Made by a program: the position numbers and the translations under genes. This document shows positions 1 through 8,019 of a stretch of DNA of 44,502 nt, piece by piece. Under the pieces are notes generated by a model. The model worked only from the letters and a program-made list of their open reading frames with translations. It had not been told where the DNA came from and ran no database searches. Each line of letters starts with the position of its first letter. The first letter of the stretch is position 1. This DNA comes from Clostridia bacterium (GTDB lineage Bacteria; Bacillota; Clostridia; Oscillospirales; CAG-272), in contig JAFSYU010000004.1 in the NCBI GenBank assembly GCA_017443595.1, positions 1-44,502 on the forward strand, given 5' to 3'.

Positions 1-342
1 AGCAGTTTTTGTTTTACCTTCTCCTTTGGAGAAGGTGTCACGAAGTGACGGAAGAGGCTATAAAATGATTTTTGCAGTTTGAAAAGCCCCTTTCGTCACA
101 ACGTCCCGTTGTGCCACCTTCCCCAAGGGGGAAGGTATTTTCATGAAAAATACTTTGTCAACAAATTGCGGCTCCCTCCGGGAGAGAGACTCAGAGTGAA
201 GACAAAGCAGTTTTTGTTTTACCTTCTCCTTTGGAGAAGGTGTCACGAAGTGACGGAAGAGGCTGTAAAATGATTTTTGCAGTTTGAAAAGCCCCTTTCG
301 TCACAACGTCCCGTTGTGCCACCTTCCCCAAGGGGGAAGGTA
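1..342. repeat. Two direct copies of a 137-bp palindrome-rich dispersed repeat
   Basis: Bases 1-137 recur at 206-342, and the only difference I see is ctata versus ctgta. Each copy is a string of short perfect palindromes: an 'accttctcctttggagaaggt' hairpin, a tcacgaagtga hairpin, a cacaacg/cgttgtg hairpin and an accttcccc/ggggaaggt hairpin. The 68-bp spacer and the tail (345-372) carry a GGCTCCCTCC/GGAGGGAGCC palindrome. Part of the unit recurs inverted at 2806-2876. No open frame here looks coding. The left copy reaches the window edge, so the element may extend further. It is probably a non-autonomous intergenic repeat of the REP/MITE type; no transposase is nearby. Confidence 0.8.
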
Positions 343-373
343 AAAGATCACAGCTCCCTCCCGGAGGGAGCCT

Positions 374-402
374 AAAAAACTCTCCCGGAGCTCCGGGAGA
401 GT
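374..402 (-). terminator. Rho-independent terminator of the TasA-like gene
   Basis: The 24-base perfect palindrome at 379-402 (actctcccggag/ctccgggagagt) is followed, on the minus strand, by a run of six T. It lies 57 bases beyond the stop codon of the minus-strand surface protein gene and fits as its transcription terminator. Confidence 0.85.
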
Positions 403-458
403 CATTTTTATTTGCGGGGCATTATTTAAAGCCCCGTACGTTTATCGGTTTTGCCGAT

Positions 459-2333
459 TCAGTTCGCTTTTGTATACGTGATTTCAATAAGTCCTGCGGT
501 TGTAGTCTGGAGATAAACGTCCTTGGGATCTCCCGGGGTGATATACGTTCCCGTTGCTGGATCGCTGTTCGTCGAATAAGTTAATGCAGAACCGTTCACA
601 GTAACACTTGCTACAGAGTAACCGGCAGCATCGATCGTATTCATTTGAACATGAAGGTATTCCTTTACGCCGTTCGGTGAGGGCTTCAATTCCAGATCGT
701 TGCCGTCCGCGTCTTTAATCGCCAATTCAACCAAAACTTTGTAAGAGTTATCATCGATCGTTTGTTTTTCTACTCTGGTATAACGGAAATGAACTTCGTT
801 AGTAATTAAATTGTCATTTGCATAACTGTTAATATCATATTTATATGAGTATGCAGTTATCGAAGGATTTACTGATACAATAGGCAGAAAATCAGAGCCT
901 GTGCTGGCACTCGTGATGGTACTGTAATTTATGTTATTTTTCTTTTTCATATATTCTTTGTAAACCGTTACCGTGCAGGCGGCGCTGTAATCGCCCGCTT
1001 CAGCGGTGATCGTCGCGGTGCCGGGCCATACGCCGGTCACTACGCCGTCGGCAACCGTTGCGACTGCTTCGTTGGATGATTTCCAGGTCACGGTCTTATC
1101 GTCTGCGTTATCGGGTGAAACGGCAGCCGTAAGAGTTTCGGTCTTCCCCATTTCAACTTCAAGCGTCGCCGGTTCCAGTGTAACGCCTGTAACGGGGACC
1201 GGAACTTTATACGTTACCGCAAACGGGCTGAACGACTTGGTGTAGATCGTCAGTACGCCGGTGGCGGGATCGTACGTATAGGTCTGATCAGCGCCGGTGG
1301 TCGCGGCTGCCAGAACGTTTCCGTTATGCGTAACGGAAGAGATCGTCGCGCCGGTGGGGATGGTCAGAGTAAGAACGTAGATATTTTCGTTATTGTCCGA
1401 GGTGACTTTGACGTTGTTCAGATACAGCGTTGCGTCAAATTCAACGGACGTTTCGTTTGTCGCAGGGTCTGTTTCGGTATCGGCGTTTGAAACGTCAAGT
1501 CTGTATACCTGAGCGTCTGTACCCGCGTTTGCGGGAACGGCAACTGTAACGGCGCCCGCGGTTATCGTCGTGGCAGCGGCGGTGTTAGCCGGAACGGTTA
1601 CTGTCGCTACGTCGGGATACACAGCCTGCGCGTCATACTGATCGTTAAAGCTGTCAACTTCATACGTATACTGCGTTGCAATGATCTGCAGATCGAAATA
1701 GCTGCCTATTTCAAGATTCTGATACTCATTGCCCGCGGATTCCTGCATATGCAGCGCTATGGTCGCAAAGTCCGGAGCGTAGCCCTGATCGTTTTTGCCG
1801 AGCAGATGGTCGTTGATCACAACGCCCGCTCCGCCTTCAAGAACTTCCTTCAGCGTGCCGACTCTTGTAAGTCCTGCAAGGCTGCGGGTCGCGGGTTTTG
1901 CAACTTCTTCTGCCGCGTAGTAAACGTCAATTACCTCGGCAAGTGCGGAAACCGTGCCGCTCGGGATGATACGCATGGTATACTTGAGAGCGAGATCGCC
2001 GGTGTTAACGACCTTAACGTTCGCCCAGTCGGTATAGCCGGGTTCCCAGAGGTGGTAGTTGAAAAGCGGTGCGCTTGTGTTCTTTGCGGCTGCCGATTTG
2101 AGCGAATAATAATCGCCGTCTTTTTCGACGCCGGCAGTATCAAGATCGGCTGTCTTCAGATCGCCGCCCTTGACGAGAACGTCAATACTTAACGTACCGG
2201 ATTTGATGATGTTGCCGGCGGAAGATACGCTGTCCGTGAACCACGCGTAAGTCGTACCGACCAACATCGCAAAGCAAAGCGTCAAAGCGATAATGCTTGT
2301 AAGCATTGCTTTCCTTGATGTCTTTTTTGACAT
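459..2333 (-). CDS. TasA/camelysin-like secreted surface protein with SipW-type signal peptide and BIG2 domain
   Basis: This is a 624-residue exported protein. The N-terminus (MSKKTSRKAMLTS, then a hydrophobic stretch ending in GTTYAWFTDSVSS) is the SipW-dependent signal peptide type of TasA, CalY/camelysin and related matrix fibre proteins, followed by the usual 'AGNIIKSGTLSIDV' beta-sandwich start. Residues about 375-458 form a bacterial Ig-like BIG2 domain (VTGVTLEPATLEVEMGKT, ATITAEAGDYSAACTV). The last ~165 residues, after a KKKNN linker, are an unrecognised beta-rich domain. There is no LPXTG anchor. The start at 2333 was chosen because AAAGGAGGACA lies just upstream; an in-frame extension to 2474 would run through the structured leader and lacks a ribosome site. 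No sipW peptidase gene is in the window. The role as a matrix or surface fibre is inference from the family. Confidence 0.8.
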   Translation of the reverse strand: MSKKTSRKAMLTSIIALTLCFAMLVGTTYAWFTDSVSSAGNIIKSGTLSIDVLVKGGDLKTADLDTAGVEKDGDYYSLKSAAAKNTSAPLFNYHLWEPGYTDWANVKVVNTGDLALKYTMRIIPSGTVSALAEVIDVYYAAEEVAKPATRSLAGLTRVGTLKEVLEGGAGVVINDHLLGKNDQGYAPDFATIALHMQESAGNEYQNLEIGSYFDLQIIATQYTYEVDSFNDQYDAQAVYPDVATVTVPANTAAATTITAGAVTVAVPANAGTDAQVYRLDVSNADTETDPATNETSVEFDATLYLNNVKVTSDNNENIYVLTLTIPTGATISSVTHNGNVLAAATTGADQTYTYDPATGVLTIYTKSFSPFAVTYKVPVPVTGVTLEPATLEVEMGKTETLTAAVSPDNADDKTVTWKSSNEAVATVADGVVTGVWPGTATITAEAGDYSAACTVTVYKEYMKKKNNINYSTITSASTGSDFLPIVSVNPSITAYSYKYDINSYANDNLITNEVHFRYTRVEKQTIDDNSYKVLVELAIKDADGNDLELKPSPNGVKEYLHVQMNTIDAAGYSVASVTVNGSALTYSTNSDPATGTYITPGDPKDVYLQTTTAGLIEITYTKAN

Positions 2334-2398
2334 TTTTAAATGTCCTCCTTTATAAGAATAATAAAAACTCTTTATGAGTTTATTGACTAAATAAAGAA

Positions 2399-2465
2399 AC
2401 GCGGAGCAAGGAAAGAAAACAAGACTTTTTGTTTTTTTTAGGATCACAGGAGCCCTGCCCCGCGT
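2399..2465 (-). promoter_or_regulatory. Structured 5' leader element upstream of the TasA-like gene
   Basis: In the minus-strand transcript the arms ACGCGGGGCA (2465-2456) and TGCTCCGCGT (2408-2399) can pair over ten positions with one G-U. They enclose about 47 nt that contain a second small hairpin (AAAACAA/TTGTTTT). The element lies between a good promoter at 2554-2582 and the ribosome site at about 2341, in a leader of roughly 214 nt. I cannot match it to a riboswitch class I know; it lacks the conserved c-di-GMP-I core. It could be a new cis-regulatory RNA or only a stable 5' structure. Confidence 0.45.
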
Positions 2466-2553
2466 AACTTTCATACGAATGAATGATAATAATCATACGC
2501 TCGGTTTATCCCGTGTTTGAAGCAAAATCATATAAAGACAATACACTACTATA

Positions 2554-2582
2554 TTTATATCATAAAAGTTTTTAATTGTCAA
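2554..2582 (-). promoter_or_regulatory. Sigma-A promoter of the TasA-like gene
   Basis: On the minus strand TTGACA (2582-2577) and TATAAA (2559-2554) are separated by 17 bases. Transcription would begin near 2547, leaving a leader of about 214 nt before the start codon at 2333. Confidence 0.75.
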
Positions 2583-2654
2583 TAGTTTTTGTCCGGTTTA
2601 TTTTTTTTTTTTTGAATTTTTCTTTTCGCGTTTGTTTTACGTATGATGTTTAAA

Positions 2655-2876
2655 ACGGGCGACCGATGGTCGCCCTTAACTTTCAGACAAAGTAAAAATT
2701 TTTCAAAAACTCCTTCCGTCTCGCGCTTCGCGCGATCCACCTCCCTCAAAGAGGGAGGCACAAGAGAAGACTCCCTCCGGGAGGGAGCCGTGGTCTTTTG
2801 GGGCTTTTCAATCTGCAAAAATTATTTTATAGCCTCTTCCGTCACTTCGTGACACCTTCTCCAAAGGAGAAGGTAA
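2655..2876. repeat. Intergenic repeat cluster including an inverted copy of the 1-342 element
   Basis: Bases 2806-2876 are the reverse complement of the left half of the repeat at 1-137 (gcctcttccgtcacttcgtg and the accttctcc/ggagaaggt hairpin), with two or three differences. To the left lie a gggcgacc/ggtcgccc hairpin (about 2659-2677) and a cctccctc/gagggagg-type hairpin (about 2740-2790). No coding sequence is credible here. Confidence 0.75.
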
Positions 2877-2905
2877 AAAAAACGCGGCCGTTATGACCGC
2901 GTTTT
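2877..2905 (-). terminator. Terminator after the DUF4358 lipoprotein gene
   Basis: The stem aaaacgcgg (2879-2887) / ccgcgtttt (2897-2905) is followed on the minus strand by a T-run. It lies 15 bases past the stop codon of the minus-strand lipoprotein gene. A gttttg tract on the plus side could make it weakly bidirectional. Confidence 0.75.
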
Positions 2906-2919
2906 GTATTTTATCTTAT

Positions 2920-3552
2920 TTATTCTTCCGTAACTATCGCTTTGTAAAGTTCAAACGCGCTGCAGTCCGGGTGATCCTGAACGTATTTCTGTGCGCGGAG
3001 TATGCTTACTTCCGTATTCTCCGTCACGGCGTAGACCACGTAATTGCCTATGATAACGACTTTTCCGGTGTCCATCATTTTAGCGTTTGTGCCGTTCTCG
3101 TCATCGTAAAGCTTGAAATCGTTGTTGTTCTTCTGCTTGTTGCAGCGGTAGTCGACCATCGGCTTTATGGATCCCGTATCAGCCTGATCTTTTGCTTTGA
3201 AAACGTCAACCTCTTCAATGTACTGTCCCTGCGATATACGCAGCACGTAGCTGTCGACGTACGAGAAAGCCTCGGGTATCTTGACTAATAAATTCTCGTC
3301 AAATTCAAGCGTCTCGTTGAACCAGCCGGACAGATTTGAATTGTCCGCCGCTTTAAGTTCATTGGCTTCGGCCGTGACCTGGTCCGCGTATATTACCGCG
3401 GCTACGTAATGAAGCGTTACGTCCGGAACTGTTATCTCTTCCGTTTTTGTCTCTTCCGTTCCGCTCTCCGCGGTGTTGTCTCCGCATGACGCGAGCATCA
3501 CGGCGGACGCCGCAAGCGCCAGGACCAATATTATTGAAAATACTCTCTTCAT
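2920..3552 (-). CDS. DUF4358-family lipoprotein
   Basis: This is a 210-residue exported lipoprotein. The signal sequence MKRVFSIILVLALAASAVM ends in the lipobox LASC, with the lipidated cysteine at residue 23, followed by a short acidic/Thr linker. The body resembles DUF4358 proteins of Clostridia: an N-terminal alpha/beta part, a central 'VDYRCNKQKN' helix, then 'GKVVIIGNYVVYAVTENTE' and a C-terminal helix. The function of this family is not known. An AAAGGT ribosome site lies about ten bases upstream of the ATG. The gene has its own promoter and terminator, so it is probably monocistronic. The family assignment is from memory of its pattern; the lipoprotein call is firm. Confidence 0.75.
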   Translation of the reverse strand: MKRVFSIILVLALAASAVMLASCGDNTAESGTEETKTEEITVPDVTLHYVAAVIYADQVTAEANELKAADNSNLSGWFNETLEFDENLLVKIPEAFSYVDSYVLRISQGQYIEEVDVFKAKDQADTGSIKPMVDYRCNKQKNNNDFKLYDDENGTNAKMMDTGKVVIIGNYVVYAVTENTEVSILRAQKYVQDHPDCSAFELYKAIVTEE

Positions 3553-3615
3553 TTTCCGGTATTACCTTTCTTTAATGCTGCCTTATATACGCACTACGCG
3601 TACTGTTCGGAAAAC

Positions 3616-3643
3616 ATTTTATCATAAAAGCATTGAAAGTCAA
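3616..3643 (-). promoter_or_regulatory. Promoter of the DUF4358 lipoprotein gene
   Basis: On the minus strand TTGACT (3643-3638) and TAAAAT (3621-3616) are separated by 16 bases, about 64 bases upstream of the start codon. Confidence 0.6.
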
Positions 3644-3709
3644 GCCGGATTGCCGTTTGTTTACAATATTTCCTTATGATTTTACAAAGATTTGCGCGAT
3701 AATTAAATA

Positions 3710-5149
3710 TTAGCCGCTGATTTTAACGTGTATTGAAGAAATCTTCTTATAAAGTTCAAAATCGGCGCGTTTGAAAATTTCTTCAAGCTCCATATCGCCC
3801 ATTGCGGTCGTTCTGCCGGCTTCATACTGCTGATCGACCTTTTCTTTGATGGCGGATATGATCGGATGATGTTTATCTATCCTCTCGTCGCCTTCAAGCG
3901 AATAGAAGCCGTTCAGCCAGTGCGCTATGCCTGCCGCTCCGCTGTGAGAATCCACGGCGACCATAACGGGTCTTTTTAATATTTTTTCCGTATTGAATAT
4001 ATTATATATTTCCTCATCCTTGAGAAGTCCGTCGGCGTGTATACCGGCGCGCGTGGTATTGAAGCTCCTGCCTACAAACGGCGTGCGCTCCGGTATCATA
4101 TAGCCTATGTTCTGCTCAAAATATTTTGCAATATCGGTTATGACCGTAAGATCCATGCCGTCGTCCGTGCCGCGCAGGGACGCGTATTCTATCGCCATTG
4201 CTTCAAGCGGGCAGTTGCCGGTCCTCTCGCCTATGCCGAGCACCGCGCAGTTTACGGAAGCGCAGCCGTAGAGCCACGCCGTAGCCGCGTTTGATACCAC
4301 TTTATAAAAATCGTTGTGGCCGTGCCATTCAAGCAGCTCGGACGGCACACCGGAATAATGCATAAGACCGTATATTATGCCGGGCACGCTTCTCGGCAGC
4401 GCGACGCCGGGATAGCTTACGCCGTAGCCCATCGTATCGCAGGCTCTTATCTTTACCGGCACGTTGTATTTCTGACCGAGCTTCATCAAAGCCTCGACGA
4501 ACGGAACTACAAAGCCGTAGAAATCCGCTCTTGTTATATCTTCCAGGTGGCAGCGCGGTCTTATGCCGAAGTTGATTATCTCTTCAACTGAGGCGAGATA
4601 TTTTTCAAGCGCGCTTTTTCTCGTAAGCCCCATTTTTTTATAGATATGATAGTCGGAGCAGGATACGAGAACGCCGGTCTCCTTTATGCCCAGATCCTTG
4701 ACGAGCGAAAGGTCGTTTTTATTTGCGCGTATCCAGCTTGTGACCTCCGGGAATTTGTAACCGAGCGACATACACTCTTTTACCGCTTCCCTGTCCTTTT
4801 CCGAATATACGAAAAATTCGGACTGTCTTATAATGCCTTTTTCGCCGCCTAACTTGTGCAGCATTTTGAAAATATCAACTATCTGCGTGACGGAAAACGG
4901 GGACGTGGACTGCTGACCGTCACGGAACGTGGTATCCGTTATCCATATCTCATCCGGCATATTTATAGGCACGTGCCTGTGGTTGAAAGAAACCTTCGGT
5001 ACGGAATCATAATCAAACAGATATCTGTATAAATTAGGCGTGCTCCTCTCCTGAAGCTGATATTTATAGCCGGACTGTTCAAGCAGATTTGTGGATTCGG
5101 AATAGTGCAGCGATATTTCCCCTACTCTTGATTCTCTGTTCTGTTCCAT
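3710..5149 (-). CDS. Citrate (Re)-synthase, DRE-TIM metallolyase family
   Basis: This 479-residue enzyme belongs to the isopropylmalate/homocitrate synthase superfamily. It has the N-terminal 'TDTTFRDGQQ' metal/base motif (about residue 70), the 'HLEDITRADFYGFVVPF' segment, the metal-binding HGHNDF motif, 'LGIGERTGNCPLEA' and a C-terminal 'GIHADGL' region. Length and motifs match Re-type citrate synthases of Clostridium kluyveri, Desulfovibrio and other anaerobes, which condense acetyl-CoA and oxaloacetate to citrate and so supply 2-oxoglutarate and glutamate. Homocitrate or isopropylmalate synthase are the alternatives; the LeuA C-terminal regulatory domain is absent. The start at 5149 follows an AAGGGAG site; an upstream ATG at 5221 overlaps the promoter and is rejected. 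It has its own promoter. No other TCA-cycle gene is adjacent. Confidence 0.8.
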   Translation of the reverse strand: MEQNRESRVGEISLHYSESTNLLEQSGYKYQLQERSTPNLYRYLFDYDSVPKVSFNHRHVPINMPDEIWITDTTFRDGQQSTSPFSVTQIVDIFKMLHKLGGEKGIIRQSEFFVYSEKDREAVKECMSLGYKFPEVTSWIRANKNDLSLVKDLGIKETGVLVSCSDYHIYKKMGLTRKSALEKYLASVEEIINFGIRPRCHLEDITRADFYGFVVPFVEALMKLGQKYNVPVKIRACDTMGYGVSYPGVALPRSVPGIIYGLMHYSGVPSELLEWHGHNDFYKVVSNAATAWLYGCASVNCAVLGIGERTGNCPLEAMAIEYASLRGTDDGMDLTVITDIAKYFEQNIGYMIPERTPFVGRSFNTTRAGIHADGLLKDEEIYNIFNTEKILKRPVMVAVDSHSGAAGIAHWLNGFYSLEGDERIDKHHPIISAIKEKVDQQYEAGRTTAMGDMELEEIFKRADFELYKKISSIHVKISG

Positions 5150-5192
5150 TATATTTTCTCCCTTCACGGTGTTAAATGCGTTGATTTTTTGT

Positions 5193-5221
5193 ATTATATC
5201 ACACTTTTTGCAATTTTGCAA
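5193..5221 (-). promoter_or_regulatory. Promoter and possible operator of the Re-citrate synthase gene
   Basis: On the minus strand TTGCAA (5221-5216) and TATAAT (5198-5193) are separated by 17 bases. The -35 box is one half of TTGCAA-AA-TTGCAA (5208-5221), a palindrome that could be a repressor or activator site; the regulator is unknown. Confidence 0.6.
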
Positions 5222-5319
5222 TACCTATCTTGCATTTTTTGATATATTTTTCTTTATTTTTTTGCGTTTTTTAACATTTTTGATTTTTCTCTATTCATAA
5301 AAAAATTTACTTCATACAC

Positions 5320-5348
5320 TTGACTGCAAAACGGTTATATTATATAAT
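5320..5348 (+). promoter_or_regulatory. Sigma-A promoter of the beta-propeller lipoprotein gene
   Basis: TTGACT (5320-5325) and TATAAT (5343-5348) are separated by exactly 17 bases, with the predicted start of transcription about 25 bases before the start codon. It lies back to back with the minus-strand promoter at 5193-5221. Confidence 0.8.
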
Positions 5349-5383
5349 AGTAAAAAATACCTAAAAGGATGGTTTTTGAAAAG

Positions 5384-7873
5384 ATGTATTTTAAACGATT
5401 TACCGTCGCTTTTCTGTGCGCAGTAATGCTGTTATCCGCGCTTGCCGGATGCGCCGGCGACGGAGTTGACACAACGGCGACAGAAGCGTCCCCTACGGAT
5501 ACGGAGCAGTCCGGCTCCGCGTCTGAGACGGATCCGATCGAGACGGAGACCGAAACGGAAGAGGTAAAAGGTCCTTCTTCAAAAGATCCGGGTTACGTAA
5601 TACCCGACGAGGAGCTGAGCGGAAGAAACGAATCCGCCGAGCCGCTTGAAGACGACGGGAACGGAGAAGCCATATTCGAGAGGCTCCGTAAAGCCGATCT
5701 TATAAAAAACACGGACGTAAAGGCAAGCGATATACTTGACCGCTCTTCCTTTGCCTACGACGTTATTTATTACGCCGGATTCACGGCGCAGCAGGCGGCA
5801 TACATCTGTGAAAACGTCTATTCGGATATGGAGGCGTTCTCCTCCAACATGAGACGCGCGGAGATAGCCGTCAATCAGGGCTTTATGTTAAGACCGGAAG
5901 GCACGGAGTTCAAACCGTTTGAGCCCGTAACTTACGGCGAGGTACTGCGCGGACTTCTCTACGCTTTAGGCTACAGAGAATACGCGGACGTAAACGGCGT
6001 TGCAAAGGTCGCCGCCGAAACGGGTCTCAGCAATTATATGGACTTGTCAAAAAAGAATTCTGACACCCTGACTTACGCGGAATACGCACAGCTCGTTTCC
6101 AACGCAATGCGTATGAAGCTCGTTTTATGTGTCAAAAAAGACGGGCAGTGCAGCATAGTTGAACGCGGAGAAAAATACGATATACAGACTGCTTATCTTG
6201 ACAACAAGCAGGATGAGGCCGACGCTCTGTTCCGCATCCCCAACGAGGGCTGGGACATCTACGATCCCGGAGTAGGAAAGGTCGGTTACAGATACGGACC
6301 GAGCTTTATAATAAACGACGACGGCACGATAGACTGCTGGCTCGCGTCTAACTCCGGCGTTTCCGGCGAGATAGACTGGGGCAATTACAGACGTTCTTAC
6401 GACAACGGACTGACCTGGACTACAGACACCGGCGCGGTAAGACCTACCTCCGCCGCGGAGGACTGGAACTGGTCATGCGACCCCGGCGTAATAAAGATAG
6501 GCGAATACTACTACGCAACGTATACGACGATCTTCTGGCACGACGGCGTTGACAACAACCTTTTCGTCGCCAGAAGCAAGACGCCGCAGGGCGCGTTCGT
6601 TGAAAAATGGTGCGGCGACGGCTGGAGCGGAGATCCTAAACCCATAGTAACGTACGACGGAGTAAAATCCAACTGGGGCTGCGGCGAAGGATCTATGGTC
6701 GTAGTGGGCGACACACTTTATCTGTACGCCTCCTGGAACGACAACACCGGCGATTATACAAGAGTCTACACGGCGGACGCCACGAGCGAAAACTGGCCGG
6801 CAACGCTGAAATTCCGCGGCACCGCATTCAAGCACGGCAACTCCGAAGACAGCGCGGACGTAAAATACATTGACGCATATGACTGTTTCATTTCCGTATC
6901 TACCGCGTGGCGTTTCTCAAGCAGCTGCGCCATACACGTCATGATATCGTACGACGGTATATATTTCAGAAACGAAGTAAGCCTTAAGCACGTTACAAAA
7001 AGCTCCAACGTCCAGACAAGCATACACAACATGGGCATAACCGGAGACACGCTCGGTCACATTGACATATTCAACACCCAGCAATACGTGGGATACGCGT
7101 ACCAGCCCAAAGGCTACGAGTGGGCAAGCTGGAAAACAAGGCTTTCTCCCATAGTTTTTGCAGGTTCCGAAAACTATGACAAACCGGAAAACGTCATATC
7201 GCGCGATCCCTCCGACGTTAAGCTGACGGACACCAAAAACACACCTACGATAGTTCAGATAAGGATCGCGGGCGGCAACGGCGGCAGGACAATAAAAGCC
7301 GAAAAAAAAGACAAGGCGTATCCGTTCATCGTTTCCACCATGAACAAAGGCGGATCGGTCAAGGAAGCCGCAAAATCCGTCCTTTCGGAGATAGAATATA
7401 TCTACGATCCCGCCAAGGTATCCGTAGACAAAGAAAAATGCAAGGTAACGCTTTTATGCGACGAAGTGGTAAGAGTTTACGCAAAATATAAGGATCTTAT
7501 GTGTGAATTTGCCGTAACTCCCGCTTTCCTTGATATGTCAAAGCCTGTTGAATTTTATCCCGAAACGGATACGGTCACGTTCTATTACAGAAATGAAACA
7601 AAACAGCCCGCTTTCATAGCCAGAAGCGCGGCAAACGATTACCTTATGCTCTGGCGCGGCATATCAAGCTATACTGACACCAAATCTACCGACGTTTCAG
7701 CCGCAGCCAAAGCGTGGGATCAGAAGTGCGAATACTCCGGATACGACGAATCTATAATAAAAATAGACGCAAACGGAAAGATAACTCCCTTAGCGGTAGG
7801 CGAAACGACGATAACCGCAGCTTATATGGGACTTGAAGCGACGATGAAGATAGTAGTCGCAAAGCTGAAATAA
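5384..7873 (+). CDS. Large lipoprotein with SLH-like region, glycosidase-like beta-propeller and Ig-like C-terminus
   Basis: This is a 829-residue surface lipoprotein. The lipobox LAGC places the lipid cysteine at residue 23; a Thr/Glu/Ser linker follows to about residue 65. Residues about 95-245 resemble degenerate S-layer-homology repeats (EPVTYGEVLRGLLYALGY, LTYAEYAQLVSNAMRM). Residues about 265-600 carry 'GPSFIINDDGTIDCWLASNS', 'RRSYDNGLTWT' and 'YYYATYTT', a pattern of sialidase/GH43/GH33-like beta-propellers that read or cut glycans. The tail (NGKITPLAVGETTITAAYMG) is a BIG2-like Ig fold. No catalytic residues can be assigned, so a hydrolase and a glycan-binding protein are equally possible. 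The start at 5384 (MYFKRF) is preferred over 5369, which sits on top of the AAAAGGA site. The gene has its own promoter and terminator. Confidence 0.65.
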   Translation: MYFKRFTVAFLCAVMLLSALAGCAGDGVDTTATEASPTDTEQSGSASETDPIETETETEEVKGPSSKDPGYVIPDEELSGRNESAEPLEDDGNGEAIFERLRKADLIKNTDVKASDILDRSSFAYDVIYYAGFTAQQAAYICENVYSDMEAFSSNMRRAEIAVNQGFMLRPEGTEFKPFEPVTYGEVLRGLLYALGYREYADVNGVAKVAAETGLSNYMDLSKKNSDTLTYAEYAQLVSNAMRMKLVLCVKKDGQCSIVERGEKYDIQTAYLDNKQDEADALFRIPNEGWDIYDPGVGKVGYRYGPSFIINDDGTIDCWLASNSGVSGEIDWGNYRRSYDNGLTWTTDTGAVRPTSAAEDWNWSCDPGVIKIGEYYYATYTTIFWHDGVDNNLFVARSKTPQGAFVEKWCGDGWSGDPKPIVTYDGVKSNWGCGEGSMVVVGDTLYLYASWNDNTGDYTRVYTADATSENWPATLKFRGTAFKHGNSEDSADVKYIDAYDCFISVSTAWRFSSSCAIHVMISYDGIYFRNEVSLKHVTKSSNVQTSIHNMGITGDTLGHIDIFNTQQYVGYAYQPKGYEWASWKTRLSPIVFAGSENYDKPENVISRDPSDVKLTDTKNTPTIVQIRIAGGNGGRTIKAEKKDKAYPFIVSTMNKGGSVKEAAKSVLSEIEYIYDPAKVSVDKEKCKVTLLCDEVVRVYAKYKDLMCEFAVTPAFLDMSKPVEFYPETDTVTFYYRNETKQPAFIARSAANDYLMLWRGISSYTDTKSTDVSAAAKAWDQKCEYSGYDESIIKIDANGKITPLAVGETTITAAYMGLEATMKIVVAKLK

Positions 7874-7891
7874 GTTTGTAAAACATCATAT

Positions 7892-7921
7892 AAAAAGGAG
7901 CTTTTAACGGCTCCTTTTTGT
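7892..7921 (+). terminator. Terminator after the beta-propeller lipoprotein gene
   Basis: The stem aaaaaggagc/gctccttttt with a short loop ends in a T-run, 19 bases beyond the stop codon. Confidence 0.85.
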
Positions 7922-7959
7922 ATTTTGCGATATAAATTGTAAACAAATTGATTTTCCTC

Positions 7960-7996
7960 TTGACTTTATCACTTTATTGTGCTAAAATGCTAAACT
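7960..7996 (+). promoter_or_regulatory. Promoter of the histidine operon, with a direct repeat over the -10 box
   Basis: TTGACT (7960-7965) and TAAAAT (7983-7988) are separated by 17 bases. The -10 box lies in an 8-bp tandem repeat, gctaaaat-gctaaact (7981-7996), which could be the site of the TrpR-like repressor encoded by the first gene. The leader is too short (about 25 bases) for a T-box or attenuator. Confidence 0.75.
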
Positions 7997-8019
7997 GTTA
8001 AAGAAAGGAACGGGATATC

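Noticed and set aside
2334..2474. N-terminal extension of the TasA-like protein by 47 residues
   Set aside because: The extension would place a signal peptide inside the chain and has no ribosome site, while a strong AAAGGAGGACA precedes the ATG at 2333.
2334..2547. c-di-GMP-I riboswitch in the leader
   Set aside because: The conserved core bases and tetraloop-receptor arrangement of that class are not visible.
7874..8019. T-box or histidine attenuator before the histidine operon
   Set aside because: The predicted transcript starts only about 25 bases before the first start codon, leaving no room for either.
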